Notes: generated by a model from the letters alone, not told the origin. A stretch of DNA of 64,000 bases from Euborellia annulipes (GCA_023213315.1 JAKCPI010001734.1:32986-96985), one strand, 5' to 3'. Shown: positions 22,901 to 30,645, counted from the first letter of the stretch. Made by a program: numbers and translations.

Positions 22901-25531
22901 AAGGGTTAATTTTTAATTAATAAAATCTTGAACAAATAACCTAGTGTTTAATTTGTATGTTTAATTTTAATTTACAAAATGTTTCAACGGTCGAAAGTTT
23001 AAATCTTATTTTTAAATTTTCCTCTATAAAAACAATAATTGCACACTAAATTTTAATCAGTTCTAAGGAAATTTAGATAAAGCAGAGAGATCGTGAGGAT
23101 AAACAGGAAATAGTAATATCTATTTTTCAATTACGTTAAAAATTGAAATACGTCATGTTGCCTCTACAATGACGATAAATTGATAATCATTTAATAAAAT
23201 AATGATATAAGCGAGAACAACCTATTAGAGAATCCACAGGTTACAATGAGATTGCCATGAACATCAAAATCGCTAAGTGATCCCGAATGAGCGTCCAGAG
23301 TCTGACAAACTTGAAGTGAAGAAGGATCTCGAAGGGTGATCTGGCCACTTGGGTCACCACAACAAATAAAACGAGGATGATGCCTTAAAATTGCGCAGCC
23401 ATTCTCTCCAACATTTACCTGTTCAAAATTCAAATAAATTATCACATGTTAATAATAATCAATATTTTATTTTTCAATAAACATATTGATATTTAACGCT
23501 AAGGCCTTGTTCTTCTTTACTAAAGATTCAATATGCCCTCCTTAAACAGAAGATCCTGCTTCTAACTAATGGTAGCAGATTTATTAAATGTGAAACGGCT
23601 AATCCTTGCCACTAGTCTGGAGTCTTATTAAACTAGTAGTTTGAGTGTCTAAATAATTGTTTATTTTAGAGACTTAATTCTGTACAGCAAATAAACTTAC
23701 CAAATTTGTTTCTTTAACTTGAGAGAGATTAAATTCAACAAGCTTGTCTTGATGTCCTCCTATCAGAATCGTATCATTTGAAATTTCCATTTGGCATTGC
23801 ATATCAGTCATTGCTGAAGAAGTGTGCGTGAAAACAGGAAGGCCACGTCGAAGTTGAAGACGGAGAGCGTTTCTAGTCAAAGCTAGCATACCACCTTCTA
23901 CTGTTAAGATATGACGAACCTCATCACTTGCATGTACTTGAAAAGATGTATGTTTCTGAAGTCCCGGGCCGTAATATGATGTCACATGGCCCTTTTTAAA
24001 AAAATAAATAAGTTACACGAAAAATTTTAAATATTAAAATTAAAAAAAAAAAAAAATATTCACCCCTTGATTGCCCATCCAGAGTAATTCCTCATGAAGA
24101 TCAAATGCAATTGCAGAAACTCCAAAATGATCGCCTCCATCAGCTAAAATGGTGTGAGCTTCTTGGAATTCTGCATCTGCATAGGCATGCTCTCCAGGAT
24201 GGAAAACCGGTTGAGTCGCCTCTTCTTCATTATTTGTTCCAAAATGATGAGAAACATCGTCATACACTGAAAATAAAAAAAAAAGCTTTTATTAAAATTT
24301 ATAAATATCACAAGACCAACACAGATTTATCTCTGCCCCTCCCCCCCCTTCAGAGGGTCACAATTTTATTTAAGGAAGATATACTTTTTTAGGGGTCTCT
24401 TCTGTTTGCCAAAAAACAAGACTCTGTGAGTTTTATTGTTATATAAATAGTAGTATAATAGCATGAATGTTTCTTTTCAGTTACGCCTGTGAAAAAATAC
24501 AAACTATCTGCTTTTTTAATTATTTAAAACTACATTTTCTTTAGTCTTTTTTTTACACCTAAGACTTTTTAGACTAATTGAATTTAAAGACATATCCTCT
24601 ACAGCAGGGCTTCTTAAAGTAGTGGGCCGAGGACCCCTAGCAGGGGCGGCTTTAGCGGGTAGGCAGGGTAGGCAACTTCCTACCCAATAATAATGTCGGT
24701 TTTGGCATAAGCTACAACAGAGTTCAATTTTAATAGTTATTTAATTAATATCCACTGTTTTAGTTAAAAAAATGTCATCCTTTTCTGTGTAAGTAAACGC
24801 AAAACAATAACTTTAATTAAAAATGTTAACACCCCGGAAAGTTGCCTACCCAATATCTTCATCCTAGAGCCGCCCCTGACCCCTAGGGAGCCAGGGGGGC
24901 CGCGAAGTGTCGCAAATATAACAACACACTCATTAATCAAAACTTAATAACCGTGTTTATTTTTTTACATGCTTTTGCTGTTAACATTAGTAAATGCATG
25001 GACTAATGCTTCTTTTCAGCAAAGACTGAAAAATTAATCTGCTTTAGGGTCTCTTTTTCAACACCTAAGTCTATTTAAATGTGTCCTTATCACAAGTCGT
25101 GATTTCGCTTCTGAAAATAATATATTAGTAAGAGTAATGTCGAAATATGAATAAAGAGCATTATTATTCACCAATAAAAACTTGAAACATATCACATATT
25201 AACTTATAAAATATATATATATATATAATTTTATACAAAAATTTTGGATTGAAAAAGCCCCACAAGCCTTTCATACAACCATTGGCACTTTTCTATAAAA
25301 ATATTAATGAAAAAAATTTAAAATATTCTATAATATTAAGAAATTTATCAGTCAATAAATGAGTTACTAAAATTTATAATAAAATAATTATGATTATTTA
25401 AATTAAAAATATTTGAAATTAAAAAAAATGTATTAATATTTCATTAAAATTAGAATAGGAAACATACTTAAAAGTTCTTCTGGAGCTCCCTGAGGTTCAA
25501 AATGAGAAATTGGTTGAAAATTCAAATCCAT
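1363..25531 (-). CDS. PAN2: PAN2, deadenylase catalytic subunit (3' end outside window)
   Basis: PAN2 is the 3'-5' exonuclease of the PAN2-PAN3 complex, which shortens mRNA poly(A) tails in the cytoplasm. Fifteen exons join in phase: 25531-25468, 24266-24064, 23991-23701, 23418-23222, 21596-21443, 20689-20346, 17070-16974, 13865-13527, 11035-10793, 10726-10414, 8932-8726, 7287-7118, 6389-6021, 5676-5510, 1965-1363. They total 3761 nt, that is 1253 codons plus 2 nt. Domain order: WD40 propeller (about residues 22-390), PAN3-binding linker (about 390-450), a Gly/Ser-rich stretch (about 470-510), the pseudo-ubiquitin-hydrolase domain (about 520-1050) with CxxC zinc pairs, and the DEDD exonuclease from about 1135. 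Metal ligands Asp1143, Glu1145 and Asp1252 are visible; the fourth acidic ligand should be in the missing last exon. Family proteins are about 1200 residues; this one is longer because of low-complexity and zinc-finger inserts. The start has A at -3 and G at +4. All junctions are GT-AG. Confidence 0.96.
2183..2827. repeat. Palindromic fold-back element, ~310-bp arms
   Basis: Left arm about 2183-2488 and right arm about 2519-2827 are imperfect inverted copies around a short loop. Inner parts such as the AATATTAATATTAA block and GTAGAGCGTTAAAT match well; the tips have diverged. In PAN2 intron 14. No coding capacity seen. Confidence 0.8.
2832..4402. mobile_element. Near-perfect 1.57-kb palindrome with TIRs
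   Basis: Arms 2832-3570 and 3661-4402 are nearly identical inverted copies, separated by a 90-bp loop. The ends read TATACCGGGTGGGCCA and its complement, flanked by TA. An inner ACAGGGTGACCCATAT repeat sits about 140 bp inside each end, so the arms may be a nested pair. The identical short reading frames on the two strands are a consequence of the symmetry. Probably a mariner-type non-autonomous element; the family is inferred from the TA flanks only. Confidence 0.85.
4403..5509. other. Intron 14 remainder, low-complexity
   Basis: AT-rich. A single hAT-like end (CAGTGGCGTCATTTC, at about 4766) is followed by G- and T-runs to about 4985. Nothing else recognised. Confidence 0.5.
5510..5676 (-). 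CDS. PAN2: PAN2 exon 14
   Basis: [14 protein letters not shown] and QWYIFNDF match the end of the pseudo-hydrolase domain (VYDLMATVVHI, QQWYLFNDF in vertebrates). Acceptor TTTCTTTAG, donor GTGAGA. 55 codons plus two bases. Confidence 0.95.
6021..6389 (-). CDS. PAN2: PAN2 exon 13, with CCCH zinc-finger motif
   Basis: Starts [18 protein letters not shown], matching the PAN2 FW-Q-A block. It then has a CCCH motif C-x5-C-x4-C-x3-H (Cys913, Cys919, Cys924, His928), a Ser/Pro-rich stretch, and [11 protein letters not shown], which aligns with the LPFSIRM block of PAN2. The T14 tract plus AG is the acceptor; the donor is GTAAGA. 123 codons, phase 0. The finger is not in human PAN2 as I know it; in this complex a CCCH finger is normally a property of PAN3. 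Confidence 0.93.
6390..7117. other. PAN2 intron 12
   Basis: Mostly plain intron. A 103-codon plus-strand open frame lies at 6621-6932. It matches nothing I know and shows no paired splice sites or promoter, so I do not call it a gene. Confidence 0.4.
7118..7287 (-). CDS. PAN2: PAN2 exon 12
   Basis: [17 protein letters not shown] carries the second zinc-binding CxxC pair; LPKILAINC follows. Acceptor TTAATAG, donor GTAAGT. 170 nt, entering in phase 1. Confidence 0.95.
7681..7998. repeat. CAATATTGC-rich palindrome inside mariner
   Basis: Ends TTACCCACACAGCAC and its inverted complement. The interior is many variants of a CAATATTGCAGCAACATTG motif on both strands. It looks like a MITE that landed between the two halves of the mariner fold-back. 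Confidence 0.75.
8040..8459 (+). pseudogene. Mariner transposase C-terminal remnant
   Basis: With frame breaks the plus strand reads a mariner-type end: a QDNxPAHRA-like block near 8155, then [19 protein letters not shown] and EGDYFEGL before a stop at 8457. In mariner transposases this is the end of the DD34D catalytic domain. The N-terminal half is absent and the frame shifts at least once, so it is dead. Confidence 0.8.
8726..8932 (-). CDS. PAN2: PAN2 exon 11
   Basis: Acidic Lys/Glu-rich loop, then [10 protein letters not shown] (first zinc-binding CxxC pair) and [10 protein letters not shown]. Acceptor TTTCCAAG, donor GTAAGT. Confidence 0.94.
8933..10413. other. PAN2 intron 10
   Basis: About 1.5 kb of AT-rich sequence without a gene. 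An unremarkable inverted AT repeat lies near 9480-9530. Nothing else supported. Confidence 0.6.
10414..10726 (-). CDS. PAN2: PAN2 exon 10
   Basis: WNRFIL block followed by a long Ser/Gln-rich stretch, probably a surface loop longer than in vertebrate PAN2. Acceptor ATTATAG, donor GTAAAA. 104 codons plus one base. Confidence 0.92.
10793..11035 (-). CDS. PAN2: PAN2 exon 9
   Basis: Core of the pseudo-hydrolase domain: [20 protein letters not shown] and [19 protein letters not shown] are almost invariant in animals. Acceptor TTTTAG, donor GTACCA. 81 codons, phase 0. Confidence 0.97.
11826..11992 (+). mobile_element. Small non-autonomous Helitron
   Basis: Starts TCTATATATTATAAAA after an A and ends CTAG before a T. 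A GC hairpin (CCCGCC, GAA loop, GGCGGG) sits a few bases before CTAG. These are the Helitron end rules: 5' TC, a 3' hairpin, CTRR, insertion between A and T. 167 bp, no coding capacity, in PAN2 intron 8. A related but older repeat lies just upstream (11461-11825). Confidence 0.8.
12174..12414. mobile_element. pogo/Tigger-like MITE
   Basis: TIRs CAGGGGAGTCTTGCTAATCC and the inverse of TAATCCGGC...CAGTAGTC, flanked on both sides by TA. TIRs with a TAATCCGG core are typical of pogo/Tigger elements. 241 bp, non-coding. Confidence 0.7.
12445..12587. mobile_element. Short hAT-like element
   Basis: Ends CAGGAGCGTCATTTG and CAAATGAT-like ATGATGCCACTG. Flanks TGCCATTA and CTCCATTA agree at 6 of 8 positions, consistent with an aged 8-bp duplication. 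Confidence 0.55.
13020..13526. other. PAN2 intron 8 end, with hairpin
   Basis: Long T-run near 13060-13092. An inverted repeat at 13176-13290 has arms GATTACTTGTCGAGG...AGAAAGAAA and its complement, about 45 bp each. Confidence 0.6.
13527..13865 (-). CDS. PAN2: PAN2 exon 8
   Basis: Begins with a Gly/Ser-rich insert, then [24 protein letters not shown] and [11 protein letters not shown], the entry to the ubiquitin-hydrolase-like domain. The catalytic Cys position of active USPs (NxGNTCYMN) is altered to NSYCN, as is usual for PAN2, so this domain should lack peptidase activity. 113 codons, phase 0. Confidence 0.96.
14802..14967 (-). ncRNA. Hammerhead-like motif in inverted-repeat element
   Basis: On the minus strand 14890-14846 reads AGAA, CTGATGA, a short helix (GGCTTT / AAAACC), GAAACGTC, then TTCT. 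AGAA and TTCT make stem I, and the core is that of a type I hammerhead. The arms of the element (14802-14857, 14908-14967) pair. In PAN2 intron 7. No expression evidence. Confidence 0.5.
15457..15668. mobile_element. MITE with CAGTGAGGG TIRs, TA target site
   Basis: TIRs of about 70 bp (CAGTGAGGG...AAGTCCCACCCATGCG and complement), flanked by TA. A sister family with CAGTGAGCG ends is at 57752-57953. Likely Tc1/mariner-pogo type. Confidence 0.8.
15674..16973. other. PAN2 intron 7, 5' part
   Basis: AT-rich with (TA)n tracts near 16372 and 16463 and T-runs. No further element or gene recognised. Confidence 0.6.
16974..17070 (-). CDS. PAN2: PAN2 exon 7
   Basis: PAN3-binding linker: [19 protein letters not shown] is strongly conserved. 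The open frame runs on for about 35 codons past the exon, but the strong donor GTGAGC at 16973 restores the conserved RNQ-VAY join with exon 8, so the exon ends at 16974. Acceptor CTTTCTAG. Confidence 0.92.
17400..18370. repeat. Dispersed repeat (copy also at 45.8 kb)
   Basis: Contains CTGTCACGCTCAGTTTA and CTTTTTGAGTTATTAATT, which recur with high similarity at 45815-46000. A (TA)n tract is at 17798-17826. Confidence 0.55.
18786..19379. repeat. 99-bp tandem array, six copies, A/B alternating
   Basis: Copies start at 18786, 18885, 18984, 19083, 19182 and 19281, each 99 bp, beginning CTACCAACATAACAAAAATA. Copies 1, 3 and 5 end GAAGTATTTACAAT; copies 2, 4 and 6 end GATGTATTTA with a different tail. 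The true repeat period is therefore a 198-bp dimer. In PAN2 intron 6. Confidence 0.92.
19490..19768. repeat. Perfect inverted-repeat element, ~115-bp arms
   Basis: Ends ATCTCAGCC and GGCTGAGAT. The arms include GGCGCCTCGCATTATTTTTG and are almost identical around a ~55-bp AT loop. A recent MITE or fold-back. Just beyond the 99-bp array. Confidence 0.85.
19920..20036 (-). ncRNA. Hammerhead-like motif in inverted-repeat element
   Basis: On the minus strand 19976-19931: GATAA, CTGAAGA, GGCC-loop-GGCC, GAAACGTC, TTATTC. Stem II is GGCC/GGCC; stem I is GATAA with TTATT (one G-U). The mirrored plus-strand copy lost the CTGAAGA box. Confidence 0.55.
20346..20689 (-). CDS. PAN2: PAN2 exon 6
   Basis: End of the WD40 propeller ([14 protein letters not shown], then [12 protein letters not shown]) and the start of the linker that binds PAN3. 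Acceptor TTGTTGCAG, donor GTGAAT. Leaves in phase 2. Confidence 0.95.
20940..21210. repeat. GC-rich repeat with SINE-tail fragment
   Basis: GC-rich (GCCGCGGCGCCCGCCTTC and similar), related to the Helitron 3' region at 11.9 kb. The CACTCACACACACATTCACA tail plus CTTTTCGG is a fragment of the SINE family seen further right. Confidence 0.5.
21443..21596 (-). CDS. PAN2: PAN2 exon 5
   Basis: WD40 segment with [16 protein letters not shown], a signature of PAN2. Acceptor CTTTCAG, donor GTAATA. It falls between large repeat-rich introns and is not obvious from open-frame length alone; it was found by splice phase and similarity. Confidence 0.93.
21880..22255. repeat. Degraded hammerhead-like pair
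   Basis: Left: minus strand CTGATGG, GTCC...GGAT, CGAAACGTT at about 21950-21908. Right: plus strand CTGATGA, GGTCC, AAACC, TAGGAAAC at 22210-22250. Both cores have substitutions. Same arrangement as the clearer pairs. Confidence 0.4.
22697..22979. ncRNA. Divergent hammerhead-like pair in palindrome
   Basis: Minus copy 22811-22768: CACTT, CTGATGA, GACAA-GTAA-TTGTC, GAAATACGTATC, AAGTG, with 5-bp stems I and II. Plus copy 22862-22905 has the same core with a weaker stem I. The AUACGUAU part is self-complementary and could form stem III between two molecules. Outer arms share AATAACCTAGTGTTTAATTT. Confidence 0.55.
23222..23418 (-). CDS. PAN2: PAN2 exon 4
   Basis: WD40 blades with the highly conserved PAN2 block [13 protein letters not shown]. 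Acceptor GAACAG. The donor GTTGTT is weak, but the phase (AG|A) fits the next exon exactly, so it is accepted. Confidence 0.92.
23701..23991 (-). CDS. PAN2: PAN2 exon 3
   Basis: WD40 blades. It begins with [11 protein letters not shown], which lines up with the GHATSFFGPAL type sequence of animal PAN2. The acceptor is an unusual AAAAAG after a T-run; the donor is GTAAGT. 97 codons, phase 0 at both ends. Confidence 0.92.
24064..24266 (-). CDS. PAN2: PAN2 exon 2
   Basis: Acceptor TTTTCAG, donor GTGAAT. Encodes the region leading into the WD40 propeller; the motif [14 protein letters not shown] matches the conserved start of the PAN2 propeller. Enters in phase 1 and leaves in phase 0. Confidence 0.93.
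24633..24886. mobile_element. Short hAT element with perfect 8-bp duplication
   Basis: Element 24641-24878 begins CAGGGGCGGCTTTAG and ends CTAGAGCCGCCCCTG. Flanked by ACCCCTAG on both sides (24633-24640, 24879-24886). 238 bp, non-coding. It sits in an older repeat starting CAGGGCTTCTTAAAG at 24605. In PAN2 intron 1. Confidence 0.92.
25468..25531 (-). CDS. PAN2: PAN2 coding exon 1
   Basis: Encodes the first 21 residues and one base of codon 22. The donor GTATGT follows directly. A-rich sequence precedes the start codon. An acceptor-like AACAG lies about 40 nt upstream, so an upstream 5' UTR exon is possible. Confidence 0.85.
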
Positions 25532-26002
25532 TTTTTTTTTTCTTTTATATTTTTTCAATTCTGCTGTTTAATTGGATCTTGATTAAAGGGAACATTTGAC
25601 CTAGAAGTGAATTATTAAATTATTATAAAGGCAGTTTTTAAGACATTATTATTTGGCAGATGGAGATGCATTTTAATGAATGGAGATGTGATGACAGCTT
25701 CAATTCAGACAGGTTATCTAACTTTACAAAATCTCTACCCTTCTTTTCTTTCTCTCTTATTTATTTTATTTCTACAAAATTAATAAAGAATTTTTGTCTT
25801 TTTTATTTTAATGTATAAGTTTAGATTCATTATTTATTTGTTTATATTTATTAACTCACATTTTAAGATATTTTTATTTTATTAAGATGGCAACAAAATA
25901 TGGCGGAAAATTTAAAAACAAAAAATTAATAAAAGTGAGAAAGATTCAGAGAGAATTTTTGAATACCTATAAAAGCATAAATAAGAAAATATGGATACTC
26001 AC

Positions 26003-26206
26003 TTAGATACGTTCATGAATATGATCAATATCGGCGAATGACCCTGACTCGACGATGTAATTCAAAATCGTCAGTGTCAGTTGGTGACCGATGGTGGCTG
26101 AGACGTCGTCGAGTTAAAGTCGGGGTGGAGCTGAAGGTGGAGGCGTTGACAGAGCTCGATTGCCCCGGGAGAGAGCTCCGGCGCACGGGGCCTTCCTGCC
26201 AACTGC
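26003..26206 (-). other. Possible exon of unidentified gene or PAN2 5' UTR
   Basis: GC-rich island in AT-rich DNA. On the minus strand there is an acceptor-like GGTCAG before 26206 (alternative AAAG before 26221) and a strong donor GTGAGT after 26003. One frame reads SWQEGPVRRSSLPGQ...TDTDDFELHRR and stops about 23 nt before the donor. A second frame reads LNYIVESGSFADIDHIHERI and stops at the donor. I recognise neither. Because both frames stop, the segment may be a last exon or a PAN2 5' UTR exon. Confidence 0.35.
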
Positions 26207-26375
26207 CTGACCAAAGCTTGCCTTTAAACCACGGCCCAGATATCATTATTATTAAAATATCAAAGCTTTTGCGAGATCTTCCGGGACGATGAATGTACCA
26301 TCCGATTTATCAATTCGCCCTACCCTTTCTCTCTTTGACTTTTATATATATATATGATTAAATAAAAAGAGGCAC

Positions 26376-26541
26376 CTGAAAGTTTCGATTGGCTGTTACT
26401 GAAGATGAGAGATTCCCTCCTGGTGTGTCTGCTCAGCGTTAAATCCGCCAGGGAACACCTTCTTCCTGTTTCTCCCAGTCCTGGTTTTGGCCTGCCCGAA
26501 AGTCCCCCGGGACCTCCACCTGGCATCAAAGATTTCTTCTC
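26376..26541 (-). CDS. Possible internal exon, unidentified gene
   Basis: Acceptor TGTTACAG before 26541, donor GTGCCT after 26376. 166 nt, open in phase 0, leaving in phase 1, which fits the next GC-rich segment at 26206 (also a 26221 start). The product is basic and Ser-rich (SLMPGGGPGGLSGRPKPG, GRRCSLADLTLSRHTRRES), like a phosphorylated cytoplasmic tail. No family recognised, and no partner exons are seen further upstream. Confidence 0.35.
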
Positions 26542-26579
26542 CTGTAACATCATAAATTCAATTCCATTTTAAATTTATT

Positions 26580-27195
26580 ATGTTAGACACTTCAATCTAT
26601 TCAATTTTTAATAAACAAGCCTCCGGTTTTGAATATGGCAAAACAAATGGAAATGTTGAGTCAAATTTCATCAAGATTGTGATAGGAAATAAAATATATA
26701 TGGTCGGATCATAATTATAGGAAATAAATGGCAAATTAGGGAAAGGCATCTCAAAGTCCAATATCAAGAATTTTTTTATTTTTTTATAGTAAAAATATTT
26801 ATTGTCCAAACTTAATTGACACTAATTATTGTAATTTAATCAATAAGAATAATAAAAAATATTGTTTAAAAATATATCATTATTATTTATTAACTCACAT
26901 AGCTAAAAATAGCACTATTTTATGTGATTTAATAAATATTAATGATATATTTTTCTTAATAATTGCTATAAATTAAATCAACGTAAAAATATTTTATTGA
27001 TTTATATGTTTATTTATGAGTTTTTATAATAAATCAAGTCAATGATAACATTTATTAAAACAAATTATTGATTTTTAATAAAACGGCTTTACTTTAGTCA
27101 TCTGGTTTATGCAATTCTTCTTTTTAAAGCCGAGAGACAATTGAATTAATAGAGTATTGGTTTAAGTAGCCGATTAGAGGCGTTTGCTTTCAGTT
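26580..27195. other. Intergenic, AT-rich
   Basis: About 600 bp, very AT-rich, with no repeat or gene recognised. Confidence 0.6.
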
Positions 27196-27309
27196 GTCAG
27201 GATGGCCGAGCGGTCTAAGGCGCCAGACTCAAGGCTTCCCTTGCCTGGTTCACCAGGCTGAGCATTCTGGTCCTCTCTGAGGGCGTGGGTTCGAATCCCA
27301 CTTCTGACA
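27196..27309 (+). tRNA. tRNA-Leu (CAA) with 31-nt intron
   Basis: The acceptor stem GTCAGGA pairs with TTCTGAC (one G-U). A box TGGCCGAGCGG and B box GGGTTCGAATCCC are present. Anticodon CAA is at 27230-27232. The intron (27234-27264) sits one base 3' of the anticodon, the canonical place, and contains a GCCTGG...CCAGGC hairpin. A variable arm typical of Leu is present. The T8 run at 27312 is a pol III terminator. No CCA encoded, as expected in eukaryotes. Confidence 0.95.
27234..27264 (+). other. tRNA-Leu intron
   Basis: Lies between anticodon-loop base 37 (G) and base 38 (T). It folds on itself through GCCTGG and CCAGGC. Confidence 0.85.
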
Positions 27310-28446
27310 CATTTTTTTTCTTTCAAGAATTTAATTTCTTTTTTTTTATTTATTATTTAAAATAGAAAAAGGAGGCAGTTGATTCAAAATTTTCCAAAAT
27401 AATCAGATCTGATTTTTTTATAGCAATAGAAGACAGAAGTGGGACATGTCTCCACCCCTTCTTGCTAACCAACCTTATTCCATTCTATCTATCGTTGACA
27501 AAACAAATCAAATAAAAGAGAATATTTAAAGATTTATAGGTTAATAAAGTTATATAAAAAATATTGCATTCAAGTCAAAAATTAATTCGAAAGGTTTTGA
27601 GGTCCCCTGAGTCAAAAAAAGAGAGTCCCGCACAAGGCCGTAACTAGCTTTTTTAGGGCCCAGTGCAAAAATTTTTTTATGGCCCTTATATTTTTTGGGG
27701 AAAAGTAATTATAGTTCAAATAGATATCATATAAAAAATTTATTGTAAACAAAAATATATTACATTATTTATATGCATGGGCGTAACTAGAGAATTTGGC
27801 TGGGGCATGCCCCTGGCTCCCCCGTAGTTACGCCCATACCTCTCTCTCCCTAATAAAGAGAAATAAAAAAAAAAAAAACTGAAAATTTTATATACAGATA
27901 AAAGGGAAAATTTCAGAGAATTTAGAACGATGCTCCTTTTTGCTATCATTTGATTGGTTGAACGGATGGTTAGATTAAAGAAAAAATATATTCTTAATTA
28001 TTCAATTTTAGTTCCATGTGAATATTCTCTAGGAAATTCTAAACTCATAACAAAAAATCCGATGCAAATTGGATGCGCGGTTTCCGAGTTATAAACATTT
28101 GATTTATCAAAGTTTTTATTCATTTCCAACTTTAATTATTTCGGATCTTAAACTGGCCAAAAGAGGGGAGGGTCGTGGCTGGCAGGCTCCCCCACCCCAC
28201 CGCTCTGATTGTCGCCAGGCGCCCTCCCCTCGTTTCTAAGAAATATTCTTTCTCTTTTTAAAAATAATAATTTAACAGCTTTTAATAAAAAAAAAAAATT
28301 AATTAAGCAGTTAGAGAATATTGCCAAATAAATGATAGATTGGATAGTTGGATAGAAATAATAATGCAGAATAAATTTATTGATAGAATATTAGTACTGT
28401 AAAGGAATAAATTATTTTGAATAAAAGAATAAATAAATAAATTTAG
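27310..28446. other. Intergenic, with small TIR element
   Basis: A 65-bp TIR-only unit (TGGGCGTAACTAG ... TAGTTACGCCCA) is at 27777-27838, related to 30646-30848. A GC-rich GGCAGGCTCCCCCACCCC segment is near 28160-28230. No gene seen. Confidence 0.55.
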
Positions 28447-28448
28447 TA

Positions 28449-29429
28449 GAGGTAAAGGTGGTAATATGAGCCCTGTAGGTATTATGAGCCCCCAATATAT
28501 CTCGTCATAGAGTTCACACAATCTAATAGGGATTGATGGAAACACTGTGTTCCGTTCTTTTTAGGCCTCTAGAGAGCTTTGGTTCAGTTGTTGATGATAG
28601 ATGGTGGATAAATCAGGTGTTTGTGTTTTCTTCTACTAAAAAACTTTGAAAGGTACCTATTTAGCCCTTAATTATGATTATTATTCGATTACATTTACTT
28701 TAATAGGCTACCCAATCTAATAGAGTAGGTTTTAAGCTTTGATTTAATGCAGGTGATAATTAATTTAGACAGTAACAAAGATAAAATATGCTTTGACGAA
28801 ATTCAATAAGGCTATGTCGGTAATGTGAGCCTCCTTCTGTGCCTGGTATATGAGCCCCAATTTTTGATGGTCCGTCAATACCGGAGAGTCCGTTTTGGAA
28901 ATGCCAGTGGTAGTTGATAATCCCGGAGATGAGCATACTCCCTGTAAGTTTTATGAAGGACTTTACTCTGCCAATCATCAAGGAGAACTGTGGATACAGT
29001 GCCTGATGTGTGAAATGTGGGCACACAATGACTGTGCTGGGACTGAAAAAGATGTTTATATTTGTGACTTTTGTAGATCATAAAATATTTTCTGTTTTCC
29101 AACTTATTTACACTAATATAGTTTTGTAATTAACAAAATACAATTTTCATAAAGGATATTTGTATTACTAACCTCTTTTTAACACTCTTTTTCATGTATT
29201 TACTCTAGGGGCTCATAATACCAGCACAGAAAATTTTTTCAACAAAACGAACTTTTTTGATTTTTTGTTATTATTTCACTTTCTGTGTATTTAATCGACT
29301 GCATACTTTTTAAATATATTCATCAATTGTTATAGTTGAAGTTCAACACAAATAATTTAGCAAAAATTATTTAAAAAAATTTATTATAACAAAAAAGAAA
29401 CTAGGGGCTCATAATACCACCTTTACCTC
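28449..29429 (+). mobile_element. TA-flanked transposon with PHD-tailed transposase remnant
   Basis: TIRs GAGGTAAAGGTGGTAATATGAGCC and its near-perfect inverse, with TA on each side (28447-28448, 29430-29431). 981 bp, much shorter than an autonomous element. It keeps only the 3' end of the transposase. TA duplication plus a PHD-finger tail fits the pogo/Jerky-like branch of Tc1/mariner. Confidence 0.85.
28895..29083 (+). pseudogene. Transposase C-terminal PHD finger, truncated
   Basis: Reads CKFYEGLYS...GELWIQCLMCEMWAHNDCAG...VYICDFC and then a stop. The WIQC-x2-C-x4-H-x2-C...CDFC pattern is a PHD/C4HC3 zinc finger of the sort ending many DDE transposases. The usual second Cys of the first CxxC is Tyr here (TAT), so the finger is damaged. 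No DDE domain upstream. Confidence 0.75.
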
Positions 29430-29439
29430 TACCTTTTGT

Positions 29440-30060
29440 ATCAGGGTCTATAAAAAAAGATAAATATTTATATTTCCCGAAAAGTGAAGAGCGAGCTATT
29501 TATACTACCGTAACAAAGTTGGAATAAAATTAGGCTTAGAATTTTAAAGAGCATCTAAAAAATAATTGATTTTTATTAATTAAAAAAAAAAAATCGTTAG
29601 AGCGAATTTTGAGAAAATCGAAAAAAAAAAAACTGAAAAACTACATCAGTAAAGTACTAGTACTTTTTGGCTGATTTTGATTAAAAGCTTATTTCCACGC
29701 CTCAGGGGGGTGTCTAACTTAAATATAAAATTTCACCCTCCTAGCTCAATTCCTTCATGCTTAAAATTCAACACACTTAGGCAAGAGAATGTAAAAAAAA
29801 AAAAAAAAAATAGGGGGGCCGTGAGATTTTTATTTGTGTCCCAACGGGGACGTTACTCAAAAAGTTTAACAAGCACTGAACTAAAGGTCTAAAGGGATGG
29901 ATTTTATTATTTAATATATTTATGAGAAATAATCATCTCTATGATTGAAGACAAAATATTTTGAAATTTTATTTTTTCTCAAAGGATTGAATTTTTTATA
30001 GATAAATATGCAGTCTTTTATTCTTATATAATAGTTAAAAAAAGTTTCGAATAAAATTTT
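29440..30060. repeat. Partial copy of 'AGTACTAGTACT' dispersed repeat
   Basis: Contains GTAAAGTACTAGTACT and GGCTGATTTTGATTAAAAGC, shared with 41.5, 47.5 and 62.3 kb. Then AT-rich sequence with nothing recognised. Confidence 0.5.
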
Positions 30061-30069
30061 ATAAAAGCA

Positions 30070-30600
30070 TAAAAAGATGAAATCAATCAATTAGGCGATT
30101 ATTTCAAATGATGGGAGAGCATGAATTTGTTTTTTCTAATTCGATCGGCGCCCAGAGTGCAGCCAGGGAGCCTCGCTTCACTCTCGTCTAGGCTTTTCTT
30201 CTCGCGCACATTCGCTTTTCAAAAAATCTCTCTATCTCTCTTATTTTTCGTTGGATTTGTGGAAAAATGCAAAACTGGTCTTTTCAATCAATTATAAAGC
30301 TATAGACATTTTTTTATTTAACTACGACCACATAAAATGGGGGTTTATTTATTGCCTTTTACATCTTCAAATTTTAACTGCCTCTATCATTTTCTAATTA
30401 TCCTAATTTATTGTTTTTTTATTAAATAAACACATTTAGAACTTGATATTGATTGAATAACTTAGTATATAAAATATTTAAGCAAAAATAATGAAATTTT
30501 AGTCTCAAAACGTTCTGAAAATGATTAAAAATCGATTTTCCAAATTTATTTTGGCATATTAATTTTTACTTTCTCTTAAAATTCAAAAATCAATTATTTT
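30070..30600. repeat. Dispersed repeat related to the 34-40 kb palindrome arms
   Basis: GATGAAATCAATCAATT, the GATCGGCGCCCAGAG block and CTCGCGCACATTCGCTTTTC recur in the arms at 36.8 and 39.8 kb and in a degraded copy at 42.8-43.1 kb. Confidence 0.7.
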
Positions 30601-30645
30601 TTTGATGCTGTTCTCATTTTGCTTTCAAAATTGTTTGAAGACCAT

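Noticed and set aside
26038..26292. 84-codon plus-strand frame opposite the GC-rich segments
   Set aside because: Splice-like borders and phase agreement are on the minus strand; the plus frame has neither.
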